DNA of 5,590 bases from an uncultured Eubacteriales bacterium (GTDB lineage Bacteria > Bacillota > Clostridia > UMGS1810): positions 1 to 5,590 of the forward strand of contig USKN01000125.1 in the NCBI GenBank assembly GCA_900555295.1, given 5' to 3'. This document shows positions 1 to 5,568 of the stretch, one piece after another. A model generated the notes under the pieces. The model saw only the letters and a program-made list of their open reading frames with translations, had not been told where the DNA came from and ran no database searches. Numbering within the stretch: the stretch's first letter is position 1; every line of letters begins with the position of its first letter. The translations under genes and the position numbers were made by a program.

Positions 1-3
1 CAA

Positions 4-21
4 ACTTGAGAAAAATCAAGT
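4..21. repeat. Small inverted repeat upstream of the recJ promoter
   Basis: ACTTGA (4-9) and TCAAGT (16-21) are perfect 6-base inverted arms around the 6-base spacer GAAAAA. On the + strand it is followed by A-rich sequence, so it is not a rightward terminator. Read on the - strand it is followed by TTTG and then the window edge, so a leftward terminator cannot be excluded. It could also be a protein-binding dyad. It lies about 30 bases before the -35 box of recJ. The arms are short and AT-rich, and chance is a real possibility. Confidence 0.35.
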
Positions 22-50
22 AAAAAATATAAAAATCGGCAAATTTATGC

Positions 51-79
51 TTGAATTAAGTATATAATGATGTTATAAT
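51..79 (+). promoter_or_regulatory. Extended -10 sigma-A-type promoter for the recJ-rel operon
   Basis: The -35 box TTGAAT (51-56) and -10 box TATAAT (74-79) are 17 bases apart, the optimal spacing for housekeeping sigma factor. A TG at 71-72, one base before the -10 box, adds an extended -10 element. Transcription should start near 86, giving a leader of about 30 bases before the recJ start. A second TATAAT at 63-68 has no matching -35 box at 16-18 bases. This is the only promoter-like sequence I see for recJ, rel and the hydrolase gene; read-through from an upstream gene outside the window is also possible. Confidence 0.7.
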
Positions 80-101
80 TTATATATGCAGTAATTTATT
101 A

Positions 102-110
102 AGTGAGGTG
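102..110 (+). promoter_or_regulatory. Ribosome binding site that decides the recJ start
   Basis: AGTGAGGTG closely matches the extended Shine-Dalgarno sequence. The core GAGGTG ends at 110, six bases before the TTG at 117. A GTG at 108 is in frame but lies inside the Shine-Dalgarno sequence itself, so it cannot be the real start. A GTG at 123 is in frame but sits 12 bases away, which is too far for good spacing. The TTG at 117 is therefore the best start. Confidence 0.8.
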
Positions 111-116
111 CGGCTT

Positions 117-2093
117 TTGAGCGTGGCAAAAAAATGGCGGTATGCCGAATATGATGAAAAAACCGCCGAATTGATATCAAAAAAAGCAGGTGTATCCGCA
201 CTGCTCGCAAAAGTACTTGCGGCAAGAGGCTTTACCGACCCTGATACGGCAGCTGCCTTTTTAAATACAGATAAAAAACATTTTTATAACCCTTTTTTGC
301 TCGACGATATGGATAAAGCGGCAGAATGTATAAAACGCAATGTGGCATTGGGTAAAAAAACTGCGGTTTACGGCGATTATGATGTTGACGGCATTACATC
401 AACATATATACTGTATGATTATCTTAAATCAATTGGCGCAAATGTTATTTACTATATTCCCGACCGTTCAACAGAGGGGTATGGAATGAATTGCGGCGCA
501 ATAGATAAACTGTACAGCGAAAATGTGTCGCTTATTATTACAGTAGATGTGGGTATAACCGCAACAGATGAAACAGAATACGCAAAATCACTCGGTATGG
601 AGGTTATAATAACCGATCATCATACGGTGAAAGATAAAATTCCAAACTGTACGGCTGTTATAAATCCCAAAAGAAACAATTCAAATTATCCGTACAATTT
701 GCTTGCGGGAGTGGGCGTTGCCCTTAAACTTGTATATGCTCTGTCGAATTGCAGTTTGGAAGTGTTTAATAAATACAGCGATATTGCCGCTGTTGGAACC
801 ATTGCCGATATGGTTCCGCTTACCGACGAAAACAGATATATAGTGACAGAAGGGCTGAAAAAACTTAAAAACACGGATAATACAGGTCTTAATGCACTTA
901 TTAAAACAGCGGGACTTAATAACAAAAAAATAACGTCATCAAGTATAGGATATACCCTTGCACCGCGTCTTAATGCGGCGGGGCGGCTTGCGTCGGCACA
1001 AATAAGCGTTGATTTGCTACTTGAAAAAGACGAACAAAAAGCGCTTATGATTGCCCGGCAACTTGAAAACGGTAATAAGCTCCGCCAGGCGGAGGAACAA
1101 AAAATATTAAAAGAAGCAGTTGACATAATTGAACGCAATAAAATGTACAATGACAGCGTAATTGTGGTAGCTGCTCCAAATTGGCATCACGGTGTTATAG
1201 GAATTGTTTCGTCGCGGATTACCGAAATGTATTACAAACCGAGCGCCGTAATTTCGATAAGTGATGACGGTACGGGCAAAGCTTCGGGACGAAGCATAAA
1301 AGGATTTAATTTGTTTGACGCACTTTCGCATTGCTCCGATTGTCTGCAAAAATTTGGCGGACACGAGCTTGCAGCGGGTTTTTCGCTTAAAAGTGAAATT
1401 ATAGGTGAGTTCAGAAGTAAAATAAATGAATATGCAAAACCGCGAATGACGGAAGATATTATAACTCCCGTCTTAAATATAGACGCTGTAATTAAGCTTA
1501 ATGATATTACGGAAAATACCGTAAAAGAACTTGAAAAAATTGAACCGTGCGGCATAGGAAACAGAACGCCCGTTTTTGCGGTTGATGACGCCAAAATAGA
1601 TTATATAAGGTATTTAAGAGAGTCAAAACACGCTTTTTTAACGGTTAAAAAAGACGGAATATATGCAAATGCCCCTGCGTTTAATATGGCAGACAGGGTA
1701 AAGTATTATACCTGTGGCGATAATATTGCCTTCGCCGGCATTTTGGGAATTAACACATATAACGGAGTTACAACTCCGCAGTTCATAATAAGGGATTTAC
1801 ACATTTCCGAGTCGTTTAATTTAAACCGCACTATTTTAAAAGATGTTTTTAAAAGTTTAAAAAACCATATTTTAAACAGCAGGTTTACGGTAAGTGCCGA
1901 CCGTTTTTTATGCACAAATGCAAATTACGGAACTGCTTCGGTAATGTTGGCGCTAAAGGTGTTTAAAGAACTTAATATTATTAAATATGATTATAACGAA
2001 ACAAAAAATGAGTTTAAAATTTCCGTCGGGGAAAATTTTTACGGAAAAACAGAACTTACTAACAGCGATACATATTTAAAATACAATAAATAA
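117..2093 (+). CDS. recJ: Single-stranded-DNA-specific exonuclease RecJ
   Basis: RecJ degrades single-stranded DNA 5' to 3' in the cytoplasm during recombinational repair and mismatch repair, using metal ions held by a DHH core. Counting from the TTG start (658 residues), the DHH motifs are in order: GDYDVDG near 86-92, TVDVG near 142-146, DHH at 167-169, ADMVPLTDENR near 230-240 and RLNAAGRL near 284-291. The DHHA1 part follows, with WHHGVIG near 356-362 and GGHELAAG near 414-421. An OB-fold region carrying IEPCGIGNRTPVF lies near 475-487. The last 90 residues resemble the extra C-terminal domain of Firmicutes RecJ, but shorter, so the protein is longer than E. coli RecJ (577) and shorter than the Bacillus form (about 786). 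All catalytic motifs appear intact. The start is a TTG chosen by ribosome-binding-site spacing. It is first in a likely operon, 23 bases before rel. Confidence 0.97.
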   Translation: MSVAKKWRYAEYDEKTAELISKKAGVSALLAKVLAARGFTDPDTAAAFLNTDKKHFYNPFLLDDMDKAAECIKRNVALGKKTAVYGDYDVDGITSTYILYDYLKSIGANVIYYIPDRSTEGYGMNCGAIDKLYSENVSLIITVDVGITATDETEYAKSLGMEVIITDHHTVKDKIPNCTAVINPKRNNSNYPYNLLAGVGVALKLVYALSNCSLEVFNKYSDIAAVGTIADMVPLTDENRYIVTEGLKKLKNTDNTGLNALIKTAGLNNKKITSSSIGYTLAPRLNAAGRLASAQISVDLLLEKDEQKALMIARQLENGNKLRQAEEQKILKEAVDIIERNKMYNDSVIVVAAPNWHHGVIGIVSSRITEMYYKPSAVISISDDGTGKASGRSIKGFNLFDALSHCSDCLQKFGGHELAAGFSLKSEIIGEFRSKINEYAKPRMTEDIITPVLNIDAVIKLNDITENTVKELEKIEPCGIGNRTPVFAVDDAKIDYIRYLRESKHAFLTVKKDGIYANAPAFNMADRVKYYTCGDNIAFAGILGINTYNGVTTPQFIIRDLHISESFNLNRTILKDVFKSLKNHILNSRFTVSADRFLCTNANYGTASVMLALKVFKELNIIKYDYNETKNEFKISVGENFYGKTELTNSDTYLKYNK

Positions 2094-2116
2094 ATTTTAA
2101 AATCGGGGTAAATATT

Positions 2117-4297
2117 ATGGGTGAAACATTTCAGGATTTAATCGAAAAACTTAATAAATCCGGCGCAAAGTACGATATTGAAAAAATAACACGTGCATAC
2201 GAAATGGCAAAAAACGCACACAGTGAGCAAAAACGAAAATCTGGGACTCCGTATATAACGCACCCTGTGGCGGTTGCGAATAATGTTGCCGATATGATGC
2301 TCGACACAGATTCTGTTTGTGCTGCACTTTTGCACGATGTTGTTGAGGATACAAAATATACAAAGGATGATATAAAAAAAGAGTTTGGCGACCAGGTTGC
2401 GTTGCTTGTGGACGGTGTTACAAAGCTCGATAAACTTGACTTTTCGTCCAAAGAAGAACGCGATATGGAAAATTTGAGAAAAATGTTTCTTGCTATGGCA
2501 TCGGATATACGTGTTATAATGATTAAATTTGCCGACAGGCTTCATAATATGTCAACACTTATATCTATGCCCGAGGATAAGCAGCGTGAAAAAGCGCGCG
2601 AAACATTAAATGTTTTTGCACCTCTGGCACATAGGCTCGGTATGTACAAAATAAAATGGGAACTTGAGGATATGTCGCTTAAATATATTGACCCCATTGC
2701 ATATTATGAAATTGTTGAGGGAATTAATCAAAAGCGGCAGGAAAGAGAAGAATATATTGCCAAAATAAAAAAAGACTTAAAAGAAAAACTTGCCGATGTG
2801 GGTGTAAAATGTAAAATTGACGGCAGACCGAAACACTTTTACAGTATATACCGCAAAATGTTTACCCAAAATAAAACTCTCGATCAAATTTATGATTTGT
2901 TTGCAGTACGTATTATTACCGATACGGTTGCCGACTGTTACGCGGCACTTGGTGTTGCGCACGAGCTTTATAAACCTATGCCCGGGCGGTTTAAAGATTA
3001 TATAGCTATGCCAAAACCCAACATGTACCAATCGCTGCATACAACGGTAATAGGCGATGACGGCAGACCGTTTGAAATTCAAATACGTACAAAGCAAATG
3101 CACGAATTTGCCGAAAACGGTATAGCAGCACATTGGAAATATAAAGAGGGTACCGTTAAAGACGATAAAAAAATGGAGCAAAAACTTGCATGGATAAAAC
3201 AGCTCCTTGATATACAAAAAAATTCGAGTGATGAAGAAGAATTTTTGCAATCGCTTAAAATTGATATGTTTACCGACCAGGTTTTTGTGTTTTCACCCAA
3301 AGGAGATGTTTACAGTTTTCCGTCGGGTTCCACGCCGATTGATTTTGCATTTGCCATTCACAGTGCGATAGGTTGTAAAATGCAGGGGGCAAGAGTAAAC
3401 GGTAAAATAGTAAACCTCGATTATCAAATGCAAAACGGTGATATTGTTGAAATTATTACATCATCCGCCGTTCACGGTCCGAGCAGGGATTGGCTTAAAA
3501 TTGTAAAAACGGGTCAGGCACGTAATAAAATTAATCAGTGGTTTAAAAAAGAAAACAGAGAAGAGAACATAATTAAAGGCAAAGAAATGCTTGAAAGAGA
3601 GTTAAAACGAATTGGGCTTAACTCTGCGCAATTGCTTGATGAAAAGTATATTGAACCCGTGGTTAAAAGATACGGTTATGCAAGCGTCGACGATATGTAT
3701 GCCAATGTAGGATTTGGCGGACTCCAGGCAGTAAACGTTGTCATAAAACTGCGTGACGAATATAAACGGACGCTAAAAAAAGACGCAACGGTTGAAGATA
3801 TACAGCCTGTATTGCAAAAAAACTCCGCATCGGACGGAGGCAAGGCATCGGACGGGGTTGTGGTAAAAGGAATAGACAACTGTCTTATTCGTTATTCCAA
3901 GTGCTGTAATCCCGTACCCGGCGATAAAATTATAGGTTATATAACAAGGGGGCGCGGTGTATCCATTCACAGGCAGGATTGCGTTAATGTGGCTGCGCTC
4001 AACAGCAGTGAGGAAGAACGTGCAAGGCTTATAGACGTATCGTGGGAACAAGACAAAGAGGCGGCGCATGCAGCTCATCTTTGCATTGCTTGTGCCGACA
4101 GAAAAGGTCTTATGCTTGATGTTATAAGCGCAATAAATGATTTAAAACTGCCCATTAAAGCTATAAACGGACGTGAAGCCAAGGGAAATACATTTATAAT
4201 AGATACAACGGTTGAACTCGGAAATACCGACGAACTTAATCTTCTTATAAGAAAAATAAGCGCTATACAGGATGTAATAGATGTTACAAGAAAATAA
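2117..4297 (+). CDS. rel: Bifunctional (p)ppGpp synthetase/hydrolase, Rel (RelA/SpoT family)
   Basis: This enzyme makes the alarmone (p)ppGpp from ATP and GTP/GDP when uncharged tRNA stalls ribosomes, and also breaks it down, so it sets the stringent response. Length (726) matches long Rel proteins (B. subtilis about 734). The HD hydrolase domain is intact: H49 in YITHP, HDVVEDT at 73-79, and FADRLHN at 138-144. The synthetase domain has GRPKHFYSIYRKM from 236 and RFKD at 291-294, then YQSLHTTV. RFKD is the RXKD motif of bifunctional enzymes, not the EXDD of RelA-only synthetases. A TGS domain spans about 387-449. A helical region follows, then the conserved-cysteine zinc-finger-like domain (CCNPVPGD at 596-603, H618, C622) and a C-terminal ACT domain near 650-724. 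The ATG has a GGGG Shine-Dalgarno eight bases upstream. It sits between recJ and the hydrolase gene without an own promoter that I can see. A repeated ASDG linker at 571-579 is the only oddity. Confidence 0.98.
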   Translation: MGETFQDLIEKLNKSGAKYDIEKITRAYEMAKNAHSEQKRKSGTPYITHPVAVANNVADMMLDTDSVCAALLHDVVEDTKYTKDDIKKEFGDQVALLVDGVTKLDKLDFSSKEERDMENLRKMFLAMASDIRVIMIKFADRLHNMSTLISMPEDKQREKARETLNVFAPLAHRLGMYKIKWELEDMSLKYIDPIAYYEIVEGINQKRQEREEYIAKIKKDLKEKLADVGVKCKIDGRPKHFYSIYRKMFTQNKTLDQIYDLFAVRIITDTVADCYAALGVAHELYKPMPGRFKDYIAMPKPNMYQSLHTTVIGDDGRPFEIQIRTKQMHEFAENGIAAHWKYKEGTVKDDKKMEQKLAWIKQLLDIQKNSSDEEEFLQSLKIDMFTDQVFVFSPKGDVYSFPSGSTPIDFAFAIHSAIGCKMQGARVNGKIVNLDYQMQNGDIVEIITSSAVHGPSRDWLKIVKTGQARNKINQWFKKENREENIIKGKEMLERELKRIGLNSAQLLDEKYIEPVVKRYGYASVDDMYANVGFGGLQAVNVVIKLRDEYKRTLKKDATVEDIQPVLQKNSASDGGKASDGVVVKGIDNCLIRYSKCCNPVPGDKIIGYITRGRGVSIHRQDCVNVAALNSSEEERARLIDVSWEQDKEAAHAAHLCIACADRKGLMLDVISAINDLKLPIKAINGREAKGNTFIIDTTVELGNTDELNLLIRKISAIQDVIDVTRK
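3827..3855 (+). repeat. 11-base direct repeat inside rel (linker)
   Basis: GCATCGGACGG occurs at 3827-3837 and again at 3845-3855, an 18-base period that is in frame. It encodes two ASDG units (Rel residues 571-574 and 577-580) in the linker before the cysteine-rich domain. An in-frame 18-base duplication by replication slippage is a simple explanation. It is followed by intact domains, so the gene is not broken. Confidence 0.7.
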
Positions 4298-4313
4298 AAA
4301 GGAGTATTTTTAA

Positions 4314-4928
4314 ATGAATATAAAAATAACCGCTGTGGCAGACGGCCCCTACGCATCAAATTGCTACGTTGTAAAATCGGGCGATGAGGGAATAATTATA
4401 GACCCGTCGTCAAATCCGCAAAGGATTGTATACGAGCAGGGGATTAAGACCGTTAAATATATAATTGTAACTCATGCTCATATTGACCATATTTTTGCTT
4501 TGGACGAAGTAAAAAAAAGCACGGGAGCAAAAATTGCCGTTGGCGAAAATGATTTTAATGCAATTAATAATTCTGTTTTAAATCTTGCCGAAATGTTTGG
4601 TGCCGCGGTGCCCGAGACAAAGGCGGATATTGCTCTGCACGGCGGCGACGAACTTTTATTCGGCAATACAAAAATTAAAATTATTTCCACACCCGGACAC
4701 ACTTGCGGAGGCATAAGCCTTTATACTGACGGCTGTGTGTTTACGGGAGATACGCTGTTTAAAGAATCTGTGGGACGTACTGATTTTTACGGCGGTTCAT
4801 ATGAATCGCTTATGTCGTCGATTAAGGATAAACTGTATAAGCTTCCCGATAATACCTTTGTATATCCCGGACACGGCGAGAGTTCACAAATAGGGTACGA
4901 AAAGAAAAATAATTTTTACGTTGTGTAA
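4314..4928 (+). CDS. Glyoxalase-II-like metallo-beta-lactamase-fold hydrolase
   Basis: A 204-residue soluble protein with the two-metal hydrolase signature: THAHIDH at 53-59, H129 in PGHT, D146 in TGDTLF and H187 in PGHG. These residues bind two zinc or iron ions and activate water. GRTDFYGG at 154-161 and IGYEKKNNF near the end are typical of the short glyoxalase-II-like (YcbL-type) subgroup. It lacks the C-terminal glutathione-binding domain of classical GloB (about 250 residues), so the thioester substrate is not known, and 'hydroxyacylglutathione hydrolase' would be an over-call. The ATG follows AAAAAGGAG with a nine-base spacer. It is 16 bases after rel, so it is probably co-transcribed; homologues often follow rel (or dtd) in Clostridia. 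No signal peptide is visible. Confidence 0.92.
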   Translation: MNIKITAVADGPYASNCYVVKSGDEGIIIDPSSNPQRIVYEQGIKTVKYIIVTHAHIDHIFALDEVKKSTGAKIAVGENDFNAINNSVLNLAEMFGAAVPETKADIALHGGDELLFGNTKIKIISTPGHTCGGISLYTDGCVFTGDTLFKESVGRTDFYGGSYESLMSSIKDKLYKLPDNTFVYPGHGESSQIGYEKKNNFYVV

Positions 4929-4936
4929 AAGCAATT

Positions 4937-4979
4937 AAAAATATTAAAAACATTTAAAATGTTGAAAATATTGAAAAAA
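4937..4979. promoter_or_regulatory. Phased A-tracts, possible UP element or bent DNA before the marR promoter
   Basis: Five runs of four to six A lie at 4937-4941, 4946-4950, 4956-4959, 4965-4968 and 4974-4979. Their centres are 9 to 10 bases apart, close to one helical turn. Relative to a start near 5018 they fall at about -42, -52, -61, -70 and -79. Such runs curve DNA and can contact the RNA polymerase alpha subunit. The function is inferred. In a genome this AT-rich, A-runs are common, but five in near-phase directly before a -35 box are less so. Confidence 0.5.
4940..4972. repeat. 33-base interrupted dyad upstream of the marR promoter
   Basis: The perfect 15-base core AACATTT-A-AAATGTT (4949-4963) is flanked symmetrically by AATATT at 4940-4945 and 4967-4972, all centred on 4956; 26 of 32 positions pair. 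No T-run follows, so it is a poor terminator for the upstream operon. It overlaps the phased A-tracts and could be a second regulator-binding site or just their by-product. Confidence 0.45.
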
Positions 4980-4982
4980 TAC

Positions 4983-5011
4983 TTGACATAATTTCCGTTA
5001 TATGGTATACT
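4983..5011 (+). promoter_or_regulatory. Near-consensus extended -10 promoter for marR
   Basis: TTGACA (4983-4988) is a perfect -35 box and TATACT (5006-5011) a -10 box with one mismatch, 17 bases apart. TG at 5003-5004 makes it an extended -10 promoter. The start of transcription should be near 5018-5020. Such strength makes sense for a gene that is held down by a repressor bound downstream. Confidence 0.85.
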
Positions 5012-5023
5012 TGCAATGTAAAA

Positions 5024-5042
5024 TTGTTTTAACTTAAAACAA
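5024..5042. promoter_or_regulatory. Perfect 19-base palindrome, likely marR operator
   Basis: TTGTTTTAA-C-TTAAAACAA has two perfect 9-base arms around one central C. It begins a few bases after the predicted transcription start and ends just before the GAGGGG ribosome binding site. Size and symmetry suit a dimer of a MarR-type winged-helix repressor, so autoregulation is the simplest reading (inference). In RNA only a weak, nearly all A-U hairpin of about eight pairs could form, with a three-base loop. Confidence 0.7.
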
Positions 5043-5044
5043 AA

Positions 5045-5050
5045 GAGGGG
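5045..5050 (+). promoter_or_regulatory. Ribosome binding site of marR (TTG start)
   Basis: GAGGGG ends five bases before TTG at 5056; pairing of GAGG with 16S rRNA gives a spacer of seven. No ATG or GTG in frame lies nearby with a comparable site; the next in-frame ATG (5092) would remove the first 12 residues and has no Shine-Dalgarno sequence. Confidence 0.75.
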
Positions 5051-5055
5051 ATTTT

Positions 5056-5514
5056 TTGAATAAGGATATTAAAGAAAGCCTTAATGATTTTATGGTTTAT
5101 GTGTTTAACCAAATATTGGCTTGGGAAGGACAAACCGTAAAAAAAACAGGCGTTAAAAATTTAACCATACGTGAGCTGCATACAATTGAGGCGGTTGTTA
5201 ACCTTACCGAGAGCGGAACAAATACAATGGCAAATATTGCAAAGTTTTTGTGTATTACTCCCGGTGCTCTTACCACAAATATTAATGCATTGGTAAAAAA
5301 AGGTTATGTTGAACGTATGTACACGCCAAAAGACAGACGTGTTATATATATTGTCCCCACAACACTCGGACGGCGCGTAAACGAAATACATGAAAAGTTT
5401 CACGCACGAATGATAAATCATATTATAGATATTCTTGATGATGAAGAATTACCCGTTTTGGTTAAAACACTTAAAAACCTTGGAGAATATTTTAATACTA
5501 AAATTGAACAATAA
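5056..5514 (+). CDS. MarR-family transcriptional regulator, FabT-like
   Basis: A 152-residue cytoplasmic DNA-binding protein, the usual length for MarR proteins. The winged helix-turn-helix covers about 36-106: LTIRELHTIEAV leads in, the recognition helix is within ITPGALTTNINALVKKGYVER (67-87), and the wing contains PKDRRVIYI (91-99). Helices at both ends form the dimer interface. RELHTIEAV, GALTTNINALVKKGYVER, DRRVIYI and the IHEKFHARM stretch resemble my recollection of FabT, the repressor of fatty-acid synthesis genes in Firmicutes; this is a family-level judgement from memory, not a search. FabT usually sits next to fab genes; here the three genes to the left are unrelated and the right side is outside the window. 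It starts with TTG. It has its own strong promoter and a palindrome in its leader, so autorepression is likely. It could instead be another MarR subgroup. Confidence 0.93.
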   Translation: MNKDIKESLNDFMVYVFNQILAWEGQTVKKTGVKNLTIRELHTIEAVVNLTESGTNTMANIAKFLCITPGALTTNINALVKKGYVERMYTPKDRRVIYIVPTTLGRRVNEIHEKFHARMINHIIDILDDEELPVLVKTLKNLGEYFNTKIEQ

Positions 5515-5518
5515 ACAT

Positions 5519-5568
5519 AAAAAAGAGCATTTCCCTATGATAAAAACCAAAAAATAAAGGAAATGCTC
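5519..5568 (-). terminator. Intrinsic terminator for a leftward gene to the right of the window
   Basis: GAGCATTTCC (5525-5534) and GGAAATGCTC (5559-5568) form a perfect 10-base-pair stem with a 24-base A-rich (+ strand) loop. On the - strand the stem is followed by six T (complement of A at 5519-5524), the layout of a rho-independent terminator for leftward transcription. On the + strand it is followed by A-runs, so it is not a standard terminator for marR. This suggests a convergent - strand gene beyond 5590, which is inferred. The long loop is unusual. Confidence 0.65.

Noticed and set aside
2..67. Open frame on the + strand from the window edge (21 codons) ending in TAA at 65-67, possibly the 3' end of an upstream gene.
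   Set aside because: Too short to identify in AT-rich sequence, no recognisable protein end, and it would overlap the recJ -35 box. It could be real but cannot be supported here.
63..68. A second TATAAT as an alternative -10 box for recJ.
   Set aside because: No acceptable -35 box lies 16-18 bases upstream and there is no TG extension, unlike the TATAAT at 74-79.
686..1150. 154-codon open frame on the - strand within recJ.
   Set aside because: It lies fully opposite a conserved gene, has low-complexity Ser/Leu-rich translation and no ribosome binding context; it is a shadow of recJ codon use.
147..2093. Possible loss of a catalytic residue in RecJ because TVDVG replaces the more common TVDCG.
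   Set aside because: The metal-binding Asp is kept and the changed position is not a ligand; all other DHH/DHHA1 motifs are intact.
2777..3250. 157-codon open frame on the - strand within rel.
   Set aside because: Opposite the conserved synthetase domain, Phe/Tyr/Lys-rich translation without a family signature; a shadow frame.
4995..5005. CC...GG near-palindrome and GTATAC (5005-5010) within the marR promoter as operator.
   Set aside because: Matches are too few or too short; the GTATAC overlaps the -10 box and is explained by it. The 19-base palindrome downstream is far better.
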